Part shown: positions 1 through 10,915 of the stretch, one piece after another
Layout: the number at the start of each line of letters is the position of its first letter
How positions within the stretch are numbered: position 1 is the first letter of the stretch
DNA from: Ricinus communis
Taxonomy: Eukaryota > Streptophyta > Magnoliopsida > Malpighiales > Euphorbiaceae
Reading direction: 5' to 3'
Length of the DNA stretch: 64,000 nt
NCBI RefSeq assembly: GCF_019578655.1
Contig: NC_063257.1
Span: 24,817,939 to 24,881,938, forward strand
Program-made: the position numbers and the translations under genes
The notes under the pieces: model-generated
Databases searched by the model: none
Seen by the model: the letters and a program-made list of their open reading frames with translations, nothing else
Told to the model about the DNA's origin: nothing

Positions 1-382
1 AAGTTGATCCCAACAAATAATAGCATAATCAGTAAATTCAACAGCAACAAGTTTTACCTTCTTCTTTTCTGAGTAGGTTTGGCAATCGAACACAAGTTCC
101 ACTTTCTTTTCCCACTCATAGTTAGCCTCAAGATCGCCCTTTCCTTAAGAAGTTGGGATTTTCATCTTAATGTTTCCCAAGTTCCCATTTACTCTGCTTG
201 CTCCACTTTCATCATTGTCAAATCTACCCCGGTATGCATTAGACCCACGTCATAGGTGTACCTCGACCTCCCATTGTGCTGGTTGAGACGCTTAGGCTGC
301 CCCTTTGGGAACTTGACTCCATTCTCTCCAACCTCTCATCCATGCTCTCGAACCTTATGTTGAGTCGTTCCAAGGTCCCATG
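1..382 (-). pseudogene. gag fragment of a CRM-like chromovirus (outer element of a nest)
   Basis: Read on the minus strand, this encodes part of a Ty3/gypsy Gag: an arginine/glutamate-rich N-terminal stretch (ERLNIRFESMDERLERME), then the capsid-type signature with YEWEKKVELVFDC and a final WDQL near position 1. It aligns by eye with the plus-strand gag at 2580-2760. At least two stop codons and a frame disturbance lie near 150-240. The 5' end of this gag, on the other side of an insertion, is at 7557-7640; the reading frame on the two sides matches if 383-7556 and one 5-bp duplicate are ignored. The gene runs off the window at position 1. Confidence 0.82.
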
Positions 383-1207
383 TGATATGGGAGAGGTGCT
401 TGATCGAGCGGACATGAATAATCAAGGAGCTATTAAAGATCCATTGGGCTTACCTTTAGGTCCAATTACAAGGAGTAGAGCTAATAAGCTTCAAGGAGCC
501 TTGATCACTTATGTTCAAGAGTGGGCCAACATTAATTCATCACAATTAGGCCCATAATAAAAAAACTTGTTGCTGAAGCTAAGGAGTGTGCGACTAGACT
601 GTGATCCATGTGATTGGGCTTTGTTTAATGTTATGGAAGCCTAAATCCTTTTTAATAGGTTGACTGCATATCCTAGTTAGTTTTGGACTTATTTAGGCTT
701 TTATTTAGCACAAAAGAAGGCTATTATTTAGGGATTTCTTATTTGAACAATAAGCCACTTATGTTTGCTTTTAAAGCCTTATTAGATTAGGATTTGGATT
801 AATTTTCTTAATGGACCTTATCTATTTGGCTCTGAAGGATAATGTTGGCCTTTCCTTTATTTGTAAACCCTAAACACTTCTTTAAGAAGGTATTGGCCGC
901 ATATCAAGAAGGATGAATGAATTATTGATAATTTTCATAAGCAAAACAGAATTTGGTTGTCATTTGTATTCATATTGAATGCACCTTTCACTTATCAAGG
1001 AATTGATTTATCCTTGTAGCGTATTTAGACTTAGGATTTAAAGAACTTAGTTTTCTTTAGGTTCTAATTCTTGATCATCTTAATTCTGATTTAGAGGGAT
1101 CCTAGGGCTGAATTTCCAATTTGTTGTTGGGTTTGCACTCAAGTAATACACAGGTTTATAATACGCAAAAAGGGTTCATGTGTTCTTGTAGTTGGAGGTT
1201 CTCATCA
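383..1207 (+). repeat. 5' LTR of E1
   Basis: This 825-bp direct repeat of 6731-7556 begins TGATATGGGAGAGG and ends TTCTCATCA, two bases before the primer site. Its first 175 bases encode the same peptide as the integrase C-terminus in the 3' LTR (GLPLGPITRSRA). The two LTRs differ by scattered substitutions and short indels, so the insertion is not recent. Confidence 0.88.
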
Positions 1208-1209
1208 TT

Positions 1210-1227
1210 TGGTATTAGAGCAAGGCT
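1210..1227 (+). other. Primer binding site, initiator tRNA-Met
   Basis: TGGTATTAGAGC lies two bases after the 5' LTR. It differs at one base from the plant initiator-Met site TGGTATCAGAGC. Confidence 0.85.
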
Positions 1228-2208
1228 CTTGAAATCAGGTTACATATCTTTATTTTTAAGTCTTGTTTGATTTCTTCTTGTTGAAATTCGAAATTCTATT
1301 TAAAAAAATTCAGTTGTCCTTTGCAATCCGAATTGCCTAGTTTTATTTTTATGATTACACATCTTTATCTTTAGCTTCGGCTTGTATTACAATTCAAAGA
1401 AAAAAGAAAAGAAAGAAAAGAAAAAGGAAGATACATATATAAAAAAATTAAAAGTTAAAAGAGAAAAAAAGAATAGCCTGAAAACTAGTTGATCATTTTA
1501 TCTTGTGATTGCTAGTTTGTGAAAAAAAAGTGATTTCTAGGGGTTGTTTGCATAAGAGCTTGATTGATCTCATTAAAAATGCATAGAGCCTTTAGTTTTT
1601 CATCATATCTATTGATTTCAAGGTTGTTTATTCGATTTGAGTTCATTCTTTTGCAAATTGTGGTCATTGGAGCCATTCTAGCTCCTTTGATTGCAAAATT
1701 GTTCTTATTCAAATTCTATATTTCCTGCTTTGATTCTTACTTCATCTTTGCTGTAACTCTTGTTTTTCTTGATCATATTAAGATTCCAAAAATATTATTA
1801 ATAGGTTTTCTATATCAAATATATTCGGCCCAGGGGGGATAAAATATAATTGAATCTTAGTTGAGTTTTTCATCATTTGTTGGTTCTAATTTTCTTTCAT
1901 ACGTGTGATAGTTGTTGTTTTCTCTTTTTTTTTACCTATTTGCATCAACTGAATGTTTTGAACTTTGGGGTCTTAGTGCTTTGCAAGCTAGCGATAAACT
2001 TTGTGTGTGAAAAGTGATTCACGTAAGAATACTCTAGACATAAGCTTAAGAGGTGTGAGGACAGCCTTATGTATGCATTATTTGTGAGAAAACATGAGTG
2101 AACAACCTCAATATTTGAGAGTAAACACATGAGGGAGTGTTGTGAGGCCTTATTTCTCTATTTGCACTAACCTTTTTTTGCAGAAATAAAAACAAAAAAA
2201 AATTATAC
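1228..2208 (+). other. Untranslated leader of E1
   Basis: About 1 kb with no convincing protein. It holds an A/G-rich tract at 1397-1475 that is also present in the leader of the minus-strand relative (8080-8165). A pyrimidine run ending in GCAG at 2170-2182 resembles a 3' splice site just before gag, but no donor was established. Confidence 0.6.
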
Positions 2209-3332
2209 ATGTCAAGTGAAGGAAAAACGGGTGATGACTCAAAATCACTCGCACATGGGATTTCAAGGGCACAAATGAGGCAAAATGAGAGGGTTAGTAA
2301 CACCCTTGCAAACATCAATGCAAAGATTGGACATGAATGACAACCAAAGGCGTGATAGGGAGCAAAACAGAGCTAGGCCACAAGTTGTTTAACATAATAG
2401 GTAGCTTGGTGGGAGTATGGTGGATGAGTATAAGGAAGAGTATGTTGATGAGGAGGAGTTTGAAGGCTCTGGCCGAGGCTATGGTAGAGGAAATAGGAGC
2501 GGTCGATGCAATGGAAGAGGAAGAGGTAATAGACTTGCTGAATTAAGGGAGTATGAGGATGAGGTAGATGGGAATCTGAGCAGCATTAAGCTTAGAATTC
2601 CTCCATTCAGTGGTAGGACAAATCCGGAAGCTTATATAGAGTGGGAAAATACAATTGATCTTCTCTTTGATTACTATAATTTTTATGAGGAGAAACAATT
2701 GAAGATGGTGGTTACTCAGTTTAATAAGTATGCTTTGGTGTGGTGGGATCAATTGGTGACTAGTAAGAGAAGATATTTGGAGGAGCCCATTCATACTTGG
2801 CATGAGCTCAGAACTATCATGAGTAGGAGGTTTGTGCCTAGGTACTTTGATAGGGAGATCAATCAAAAGCTTCAAAATTTGAAGCAAGGCACACGGTGTA
2901 TGGAGGATTATTATAAGGAGATGGAGCTAGTGATGGCTGGAACATATTTGAACGAAGACAGATAGACCACCATGGCACATTTTCTTGGAGGTCTTCATCG
3001 AGATGTGGCAGATAGGGTGGAGCTTCAAAATTATGTGGAGCTTGAGGAGCTTGTTCACCATGCTATTAGGGTGGAAAAGCAATTGAAAGCTAGGGGTGCA
3101 GTTAAGAGTGAGTTTAGAGGGGTTCCAAGTAATAGGCCTAATTGGTCTAATGCTTGGAAAAATAACAAAAAGAGTGAATAAGGGGCTGCCAAGGTAGTCA
3201 ATAAAAATAAACAAATGGTGAGTAGCAAAGGAGTTAGCCAAATTGAATCTAGTAAGGAGAAAAAGAGATACATCAAGTGCTTTAAGTGTTAGGGGAGAGG
3301 ACACATTGCTTCCTAGTGTCCTAATAAGCATA
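2209..3332 (+). pseudogene. gag of E1
   Basis: Gag makes the nucleocapsid shell. The likely ancestral start is ATG at 2209 (MSSEGKTGDDSK), but a frame break near 2335 separates it from the main frame, which is open from 2417. The main frame carries an acidic and glycine/arginine-rich N-terminus, the capsid signature (IKLRIPPFSGRTNPEAYIEW, then ALVWWDQL), and a CCHC zinc knuckle near 3278-3315 (CFKC, GRGH, CPNK). In-frame TAG or TAA codons fall at 2963, 3179, 3290 and 3314; two of these lie in or beside the knuckle. Most are explained by C-to-T change of glutamine codons. Confidence 0.82.
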
Positions 3333-3334
3333 CA

Positions 3335-3943
3335 ATGGTGACTCTTAACTATGGAGAGATAGTATCCAAGAGTGAAGAAGAGGAAGAAGATGACATGCCA
3401 CCATTAGAGGATTGCAGTGATGATGGCATTGAAGATCCAATGAAAGGCGACCTTTTGGTTGCTAGGCGCACACTTAATGTCCAAGTGAGTGAAGAAGACA
3501 CTTTAGGGCAGCAAAGGGACAATATTTTTCACACGAGATGCCAAGTACAAGGTAAGGTATGTAATGTTATTATTGAAAGTGGTAGTTGTACTAATGTTGC
3601 TAGTATTTTAATGGTTGAAAATTTATCCTTGAATTTTACTTTGCATCCTAAACTGTATAAACTTATATGGTTCAATAATTATGGTGAAATAAAGGTTCAT
3701 AAGCAAGTCATAGTACCATTTTGCATTGGTAGATATTCATATGAGGTACTTTATAATGTAGTTCCTATGTATGCCAAACACATCTTGTTAAGTAGGCCTC
3801 GGCAATTTGATGGGAAAGTGATGCATGACAGCTTTTTAAACCGATATTCTCCGATGAAGGATGGTAGGAAGATTACTCTTACACCACTTTCTCCTAAGGA
3901 TGTGGATGAGGATCAATGTAAATTAGAGAGGGAGAGAGTATAG
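3335..3943 (+). pseudogene. Retropepsin region of E1
   Basis: Continues the gag frame. It begins with an acidic linker, then the aspartic protease core: FHTRCQVQGKVCNVIIESG followed by SCTNVAS. In this family the catalytic triplet is normally Asp-Gly-Gly or Asp-Ser/Thr-Gly; here the aspartate position reads Glu (IIESG). The flap and C-terminal parts (KLIWFNNYGEIKV, HILLSRPRQFD, NRYSP) are recognisable. With a stop at 3941-3943 and the changed active site, it could not work. The downstream RT lies in a different frame. Confidence 0.78.
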
Positions 3944-4140
3944 GCTGAAAATAAAAAGAAAACAACACACACACCCATTATTGAGAATGAGGGTAGTATT
4001 CGTCCAAGTGAGAGTAAGAAAAAGAAAGGGGGTTTCTTAGTAAGGGATAGTGATGTTTGACATGCATCGTATTCAAATGAGATGTATTTTATTGTTACTT
4101 ATAAAGATGTCTATTTGAATACTAACAATCTTGATCTTTC

Positions 4141-5090
4141 CTTGTAGAGAGAATTTTTAGATCTTTTGCAGGAGTTTGATGATATCTTTCCTGAAGAGCT
4201 TCCTAATGGATTGCCACCAAAAAGGAGATAAAACATCGAATTAACTTCATTCTTGAGGCTGTCATACCTAATAGAACAGTCTATAGAAGTAATCTCGAGG
4301 AGACAAAGGAGCTTCAAAGGCAAGTGGAGGAGTTGATTACAAAAGGGTATGTGCGGGAAAGTTTGACTCCATGTGCAGTTCCGATACTTCTTGTGCCCAA
4401 GAAGGATGGAACTTGGCAAATGTGTATGGACTGTCGTGCAATCAATAAAATAATGATAAAGTATTGTCATCCTATTCTTAGGTTAGATGATATGCTTGAA
4501 GAGTTGCATGGTGCTTGTTTCTTTACTAAGATTGACTTGCATTCTGGTTACCATTAAATTAGGATGAACTAGGGTGATGAATAGAAAACGACATTTAAGA
4601 CTAAACATGGGTTGTATGAGTGGTTAGTCATGCCTTTTGGATTAATAAATGCACCTACCACATTTATAAGATTGATGAACCATGTCTTGTGTGAGTTTTT
4701 TGGTAAATTTGTAGTTGTATATTTTGATGATATTTTTATTTATTTTAAGTCATTAGATGAGAATATTGTGCATGTGTGAAGAGTTTTAGAGGTTCTTAGG
4801 TTAGAGAAGTTGTTTGCTAATCTTGCTAAATATAGTCTTTGTCTAGAGAGTGTTGTTTCTTTAGGATTTGTTGTTAGTTCTAGAGGTTTAGAGGTTGATG
4901 AAGAGAAAGTAAAACCCATTACGGATTGGCCGACACCTATCAACATCAATCAAGTTAGGAGTCTTCATGATCTAGCTAGTTTTTATAGGAGATTCATTAG
5001 GGATTTTAGTACCATTGCTCCACCTTTGAATGAACTTGTTAAGAAAAATGTTCCTTTTCATTGGAGTGATGCATAAGAACATGCATTTTC
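4141..5090 (+). pseudogene. Reverse transcriptase of E1
   Basis: RNA-dependent DNA polymerase core. In order: FDDIFPEELPNGLPP (about 4170), a one-base frameshift near 4230, ETKELQRQVEELITKGYVRES, VPKKDGTWQMCMDCRAIN (about 4390-4440), FFTKIDLHSGYH, the fingers and palm region [15 protein letters not shown], then the catalytic YFDD at about 4719-4730, and the thumb and connection (EVDEEKVKPITDWPTP, FYRRFIRDFST). In-frame stops replace Gln (after SGYH, after SDA) and Trp (GDE-stop-KT). Apart from the frameshift the frame is continuous into RNase H. Confidence 0.86.
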
Positions 5091-5430
5091 ATTACTTTAA
5101 AAAAAATTATGTCATGCATCTTTGTTATCTTTGCCCGATTTTGATAAAAAATTTGAGATTGAATGTGATGCTAGCGGAGTAGGAATTGGGGCTATTTTGA
5201 TGTAAGAGCAACGACCGGTTTTCTATTTTAGTGAAAAGCTAAATGGGGCAGCCTTAAATTACCCAACCTATGATAATAAGCTTTACTCTTTGGTTCCAGC
5301 ACTTCAGACATGGCAACACTACCTTTGGCCAAAGGAGTTTGTCATCCATACAGACCATGAGAGTTTGAAGTATCTCAAGGGGCAAGATAAGTTGAAGCGC
5401 AGGCATGCTAAATAGGTGGTAGCTGATGCA
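5091..5430 (+). pseudogene. RNase H domain of E1
   Basis: Follows RT in the same frame. It shows [34 protein letters not shown] and a final [12 protein letters not shown], the usual RNase H set of Ty3 elements. One stop follows ILM (CAA to TAA). At 5398-5440, where HAK is followed at once by VVADALS, the minus-strand relative at 39240-39300 has about 15-18 more residues, so E1 carries a small in-frame deletion between RNase H and integrase. Confidence 0.82.
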
Positions 5431-5475
5431 CTATCGTGAAGGTACGTTTTACTTAATAATCTTAATTCTACTTTT

Positions 5476-6842
5476 TTGGGTTTTGAGTTTATTAAAGAGT
5501 TGTATGATCAAGATAATAATTTTGGTGATATATTTACTTCTTATGCTAAAGGGGCTGCCTATGCTGATTTTTATGTCTTTGAGGGGTTTCTTTTCAAGAG
5601 AAACTGCTTGCCTGTTCCTAGTAGTTCTTTGCGTATGATATTAGTGAGAGAGGCATATAAGGGCAGTTTGATGGGGCATTTTAGTGAGAATAAGACCTAT
5701 GAAACTATCTATGAACATTTTTTTGGCCATGTATGAAACATGATGTGAGGAAAGTATATGAGAAATGCCTTGCATGTTTAAAGGAAAAGTCTGAATTGCA
5801 ACCATATGGATTCTATACACCTTTACCTGTTCCTAGTATGCCTTGGGTAGATATTTCTATGGATTTCGTTCTTGGATTGCCTAGAACTAGGAAAGGTAGG
5901 GATAGTATTTTTATTATGGTGGATAGGTTTAGTAAGATGGCATATTTTATACCATGTTATAACACTGATGATGCTACACATATTGCAGACTTGTTCTTTA
6001 GGGAAGTTGTTCGATTGCATAGATTACTTAAGACTATAGTTAGTGATATAGATGTGAAGTTTTTAAGTCATTTTTGGCCTGTGTTATGGGATAAATTAGG
6101 GACTACATTGTTGTTTTTTACTACTTGTCATCCACAGATCGATGGTTAGACTGAGGTTGTTAATAGGACTTTAATTCAGCTTCTTCATGCTTTAATTTCT
6201 AGGAATTTAAAATCATGGGAGGATTTAATACCATTTATTGAGTTTGCAAATAATAGGGTTGTTCATAGCACTACGCACACTTCACCTTTTGAAATTGTAT
6301 ATGGTTTTAATCCACTAACTCCTCTTGATTTGATTCCTTTACCTCTTAACAAGCTTCTTAGTGTTGAAGGTACAACCAAAGTAGATTTTGTTCATAAGTT
6401 GCACAAGCAAGTTAAAGAAAGAATTGAGAAGCAAAATGCTAAAGTGGCCGATAGAACCAATAAGAGAAGGAAACCCATGGTTTTTCAACCAAGAGATTGG
6501 GTTTTGGTGCACTTTCATAAGGAGAGGTTTCCTAATCAACGGAAATCAAAGTTGAACCCTCGGGGAGACGGTCCTTTTCAAGACATTAAATGGATAAATG
6601 ACAGCACTTACAAGATTGATTTGCAAGGTGAGTACAATATAAGTGGCACTTTTAATGTTTCTGATTTGCATCATTTTGATGTAGGGAATGAGCTCGATTC
6701 GAGGACGAATCTTCCAAAAAAAGTAGGGAATGATATGGGAGAGGAGATTGATGGAGAGGACATGAATAATCAAGAAGCTGTTAAAGATCCATTGGGCTTA
6801 CCTTTAGGTCCAATTACAAGGAGTAAAGCTAAGAAGCTTTAA
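5476..6842 (+). pseudogene. Integrase of E1, C-terminus in the 3' LTR
   Basis: Joins the cDNA to host DNA. The N-terminal zinc-binding part shows MGHFSENKTYE and [12 protein letters not shown] (5665-5790), with a frame change at about 5733. The catalytic core has [21 protein letters not shown] (first Asp), VSDIDVKF (second Asp) and TEVVNRTL (Glu, at about 6150), the last just after a Gln-to-stop change. Then come FEIVYGFNPLTPLDLIPLP, the C-terminal GPY/F-like part (GDGPF, YKIDLQG) and a basic tail GLPLGPITRSKAKKL. No clear chromodomain is seen. The tail crosses the LTR boundary at 6731, as in CRM elements. Confidence 0.85.
6716..6730 (+). other. Polypurine tract of E1
   Basis: A purine-rich run (AAAAAAAGTAGGGAA) ends directly at the 3' LTR start. 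The equivalent place in the minus-strand relative (37925-37938) is pure purine. Confidence 0.65.
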
Positions 6843-7556
6843 GGAGCCGTAATCATTTATGTTCAAGAGTGGGCCAACATTAACTCATCATAATTAGGCC
6901 CATTACAAGAAAACTTGTTGCCCAAGCCAAGGAGTATGCGGCTAGATAATGATCCATGTGATTAGGCTTTGTTTAATGTTATGGAAGCCTAAATCCTTTT
7001 TAATAGGTTGGCTGCATATCCTAGTTAGTTTTGGACTTGTTTAGGCTTTTATTTAGCACAAAATAAGGCTATTATTTAGGGATTTCTGATTTGAACAATA
7101 AACCACTTATGTTTAGGCTTTTAAAGCCTTATTAGTTTAGGATTTGGATTTCTTTTCTTAATGAACCTTATCCATGCGGCTAGGAAGGGTAATTTTGGCC
7201 TTTGCTTTATTTGTAAACCCTAAACACTTCTTTATGAAGGTGTTGGCCGCATATCAAGAAGGATAAATGAATTATTGAGAATTTTCATAAGCAAAATGAA
7301 TTTGGTTGTTCTTTGTATTCATATTGAATGCACCTTTCACTTATCAAGGAATTGATTTATCCTTCTAGCGTGTTTAGACTTAGGGTTTAAAGAACTTAGT
7401 TTTCTTTAGGTTCTAATTCTTGATCATCTTAATTCTGATTTAGAGGGATCCTAGGGCTGAATTTCCAATTTGTTGTTGGGTTTGCATTCAAGTAATACAG
7501 GGGTTCATAATACACAAGAAGGGTTCGTGTGTTCTTATGGCTGGAGGTTCTCATCA
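6731..7556 (+). repeat. 3' LTR of E1
   Basis: 826 bp, matching 383-1207 along its length. It starts TGATATGGGAGAGG and ends TCTCATCA. The first 112 bases are also coding (integrase tail). Confidence 0.88.
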
Positions 7557-7640
7557 CCTTGCATAACCTTCATATACAATTTTAGGTCCACATCCTTTGG
7601 CTCCTCCTTCACAATTCCTTTATCTTTACTTTGAGATATT
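7557..7640 (-). pseudogene. N-terminus of the gag interrupted by E1
   Basis: The minus strand reads SQSKDKGIVKEEPKDVDLKL, a typical chromoviral Gag beginning, and stops at the E1 border. It continues in the same frame at 382 running to 1. The codon where a start is expected (7637-7639) reads ATA, which suggests loss of ATG by a G-to-A change; this is inference. Confidence 0.7.
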
Positions 7641-8389
7641 ATGCAAATATGCAAAACATACAAATTTATTGTCCCTCGCACATTCTCTTACGTGTTTGCA
7701 CTAAAAAAAGGTCACACTCTCGTTTTCACACAAATTGGCTTTTAGCCTCTTTTAGACTCACACATTCTTACCTTTTTCCACTCTAATTCTTTTCTATAGT
7801 TCTTATAAGAACTAAGTGTTTCTTAATCAAAACAACTTTTAGAGCTTAATTAACACTAATCACTCAAAATCTTTCTAACGCATTTTTAAGAAAATGGGTT
7901 CAAAGGAAAAGGTTAAGGTAAAAGTAAAACAACAAGTATCGTGTGAAGGTAATGATATATGGTAGTAATAAATAATAAACAACATAGCCTCAATAACTTG
8001 AATAAAATATCAATACTCATAAATGAAGAAATATAACAAACTTGGATTTTCTTTGATGACCCGAAACTTCCTTATTTTTGTTATTCTTTTCTTTTCTTTC
8101 TTTTTTCTTTTTCTTTTCTTTTTTTTTCTTTTCTTTTCTTTGCTTTTGTTTTTCTTTTTATTTATTCCTTTTAGCAACAACTGAATTGAAAAAACTAAAC
8201 TTGAATCAAAGAAACAAAGAACATGAAATTAAAGGCTGAAATTTTCAGACTTGGTAAATGGATGATAGATGGCAGTTAGGTTTTCAAAGGAATCGGTGTA
8301 AGGAAGAAAATTAAGGTTGTAGGATAGAAATTTTAACACAAAAATAGGGAAGATATCAAAGGATAAATAGAACCTGATTTAAAGCATAA
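7641..8389 (-). other. Leader of the outer minus-strand CRM-like element
   Basis: Non-coding on both strands. It contains a long pyrimidine run on the plus strand (8075-8165), that is, a purine run in the sense of the element, at about the same distance from the primer site as in E1. Confidence 0.6.
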
Positions 8390-8401
8390 GCTCTAATAAC
8401 A
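8390..8401 (-). other. Primer binding site, initiator tRNA-Met (degenerate)
   Basis: On the minus strand TGTTATTAGAGC, two differences from the initiator-Met site, lying two bases inside the LTR edge at 8404. Confidence 0.7.
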
Positions 8402-8403
8402 AA

Positions 8404-9321
8404 TGATGTGATTCTTGATGGATTTTGCAAGAAACACATTGTGGAATTATTGCCAAGAACGTCTAAAGTCAGATTCACGAACAAAGGCCTCGACCCAACA
8501 CTTTACTAAAAGTGTGAACCTTAGTATAGAAGGATTCTGGATGCCACACTCAGGATTAGAAAGAAGGTGGGTGATAAGTCTCAAAGTACACCATAAGAAC
8601 AAGTCTTGATAAGTTCATAAGTTCTTCGAAGAACTAAGAATTGAATTCCCTCAATGGAATCAATAATAAAAATATTCATTAACCTGAGCCATTTGGCTAT
8701 ATTGTGTTTAAATAGCCAAAGGTACAACCTTAACTTCCTTTACACGTTTTGGAAGAAACTAGAATTGGAAAATAAAAATTAGGTTAATAAGACAAAAAAT
8801 AACCAAATTAGAAGTTTCCTAAATAACCAAATAAGTAACTACATTGATTTAAGCAATCTTTAATATAGGAAAAATGGACTAAATTAACATCTAATATTCC
8901 TAAATAACTAAAAGGGGCGGCTGCCCTTGTTTCCTAAACAAAACTATGTGCCTAAGTCAATCTCACAAGCATGCACCTCCTTGTTTCCTCTTTAAGCTTC
9001 TTTTCTTGCTTCCTCTTTAAGAATTTGGCCTTCCTTTGTTCCCTTAAGTAAAAATTCATCCAAAACTTAAGGATTTATGGTCCAACATGTTTAATTAGGT
9101 TAATAATAAGATTGGGCTTGATTAACTCTAACTGTTCATATGGCTTATTTGAAGGCTTGGCCCAAATATCTTGGATAAGACCATTTAAAGTCCCCTTCAT
9201 TCTCTTGGCTCTAGCTCTTACAATTGGACCTCCCTTGATGAATAATGGATCACTTGGATTTGGAACTTGATCTCCTTAACTTAGTTGGCTACTTGGTTTT
9301 TTGGGCTTTGGGGTTGCATCA
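8404..9321 (-). repeat. 5' LTR of the outer CRM-like element
   Basis: On the minus strand it starts TGATGCAACCCC (9321) and ends CACATCA (8404), 918 bp, the same TGAT...ATCA ends as E1. Near its start (9245-9180) it encodes GGPIVRARAKRMKGTLNGL, the polyprotein C-terminus found at the start of CRM-type LTRs. The partner LTR lies outside the window. The sequence differs from the E1 LTR, so it is a different subfamily. Confidence 0.78.
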
Positions 9322-9639
9322 ATTCGGTTGCATGCCATTTTTATAGAGTGAAACCCTCGTTCCATAAGAAGAAGAAACAATAAGCTAAATCTTACCCTTG
9401 TGTTTAAATCCCAAACAAGAAGCTAATGAAGTAATTTCAGCTAGAGTATTATTAGGTAGGCCCACGCAAAGTTTTCCTTGTTTACGTTAAGCTGGCTCAT
9501 ATAATTTGGGACTATAAGAGTTGTTGCCTACTCAACTCCTCTCTCGTTCTTATTTTGACTTTAGTTTATTCATCTTTCTTTATTTATTTATTCATATAGA
9601 GCTTCTAGTTTCTTTTTCTTATGTTCACATTGTCACTTG
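9322..9639. repeat. LTR-like relic, partly inverted relative to 10620-10870
   Basis: The first ~60 bases (GGTTGCATGCC..., CATAAGAAGAAGAAAC) match 10628-10690 directly. The rest (from GAAGTAATTT to the TTTATTTATTTATTC run) matches the reverse complement of 10700-10880. The same material recurs at 39661-39960. No protein-coding sequence is seen. Confidence 0.6.
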
Positions 9640-9915
9640 TATTACGCTTGGATAAATAAAAGACGACATGATTTCTTCCTTACGCTCATAGATTTATGTC
9701 TCGTCCTGCTTGATCATTAAGCAAAGGCCCAATGCCACCGGTCAAGCTTATTAAAGTCATTCCCATGATTCCTTATGCCAAACCTTTCATGATGAGGAGT
9801 CCTTGTGCCTAGAGGAACAAGGAAGGATGGAGATCCCAATGGTGTAGATCTTGAATCAGAATATTTAGGCATGCCTTGATTCACGTTGTTCCCTCTTTCC
9901 TCTAAATGATATCAG
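9640..9915. repeat. 276-bp direct repeat, copy 1
   Basis: Begins TATTACGCTTGGATAAATAAA and runs to the start of an equivalent unit at 9916. Shared marks include ACGTCTCGTCC-like text, GCCACCGGTCAAGCTT and GCCTAGAGGAACAAGGAAGG. Confidence 0.8.
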
Positions 9916-10210
9916 TATTACGCTTGGATAAATAAAAAATGACATGATTTCACCCTTATGCTCGTGGATTTACGTCTCGTCCTACTTGATAATCAAGCAA
10001 AGGCCTAATGCCACCAGTCAAGCTTGTCAATTGTGTTCTCATGATTCCTTATACCAAACCATGTGTCATCAAGAGTCCTCATGCCTAGAGGAACAAGGAA
10101 GGATAAAGATTCCAATGGTGCAAATCTTGAATCGAAATATTTAGGTGTGGCTCGATTCTCATCGTTCCTTCTTTCCTCCAAAAGATTCATCCGTGATCAT
10201 TTGGTGAATG
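9916..10210. repeat. 276-bp direct repeat, copy 2 (extends further)
   Basis: Tandem second copy of 9640-9915 starting TATTACGCTTGG; it then continues into ATCAATACATGATC, sequence lost from copy 1 at its junction. Confidence 0.8.
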
Positions 10211-10915
10211 ATATCAATACATGATCAACTAACTTTCTTTCTTCACATTCGTCGAAGCATTAGATCGATGCCTATGATTGCAGCTTCCACGCGCTTTCAC
10301 TCAATACTTTTTTATGCTGCCCAAATAAAACCAAACCATCATACTAGACAGATATTAGAAAGAAAGACACAAAAGAAATAAACAAAATGAGAATATAAGT
10401 AAAGATTTCATAAGTTCTTTGGTCTCTTGCATATGGCTAAGTGTAAGTATCAAACCGAATTAATTTTAACATAGTGGTAGATGTAGAACACAGAAGAAAG
10501 GAAGGACATGAAGTCTATACTCGCTAGCGTGAGTGTTAATAAGCCCATAAAGTTCTTGAAAGAACATATAACTTAATTTCCCGCAAGTTAGAAAACTAGA
10601 ATAATATGTTCATTAGCCTTAAGTGTTTGGTTGCATGCGATTTTTATAGTGCGAAAGCCCTCATTTCATAAGAAGAAGAAACTAGAAGCTAAATATGAAT
10701 AAATAAATAAATAAATAAATAAAGGAAGATGAATAAAATAAAGTCAAATCAAGAACTAGAGAGGAATTGACTGGGCAACAACTCTCGTAGTCCTAAATTT
10801 TATGAGCCAGCTTAACAAAAATAGGATAAATTTGCGTGGGCCTACATAAAAGACTCCAACACAAATTACTTCATTATATACATTTTAAACATCAAATCGC
10901 TCGAATTCCAGTTTG
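10211..10915. repeat. LTR-like relic between repeat copies 2 and 3
   Basis: No gene seen. Holds an (AATA)n run at 10698-10727. The 10500-10760 part is the reverse complement of 39661-39960. On the minus strand a TATA-like TATAAAAATCGCATGC lies near 10645. Confidence 0.6.

Larger units (their letters stand above)
383..7556 (+). mobile_element. CRM-like Ty3/gypsy LTR retrotransposon E1, two LTRs, decayed
   Basis: About 7.2 kb, bounded by LTRs that start TGATATGG and end CATCA. Order: LTR, initiator-Met primer site, purine-rich leader, gag, protease, RT, RNase H, integrase, polypurine tract, LTR. The element sits in the gag of a minus-strand relative; the 5-bp flanks are CCATG (378-382) and CCTTG (7557-7561), a target duplication with one mismatch. 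The polyprotein C-terminus lies inside the 3' LTR, a known trait of the CRM chromovirus clade. Many in-frame stops and frameshifts show it is dead. The clade call rests on protein resemblance and this architecture; the superfamily call is firm. Confidence 0.88.

Noticed and set aside
568..1207. Shorter LTR starting at TGTTGC (568 and 6916)
   Set aside because: Similarity between the two copies extends upstream to TGATATGG at 383 and 6731, where flanking 5-bp near-duplicates appear; the coding text in that part belongs to the LTR.
1564..1842. 92-codon plus-strand frame as a small membrane protein
   Set aside because: It lies in the untranslated leader of E1, is rich in chance hydrophobic codons from T-rich DNA, and has no counterpart in the leader of the relative at 7641-8389.
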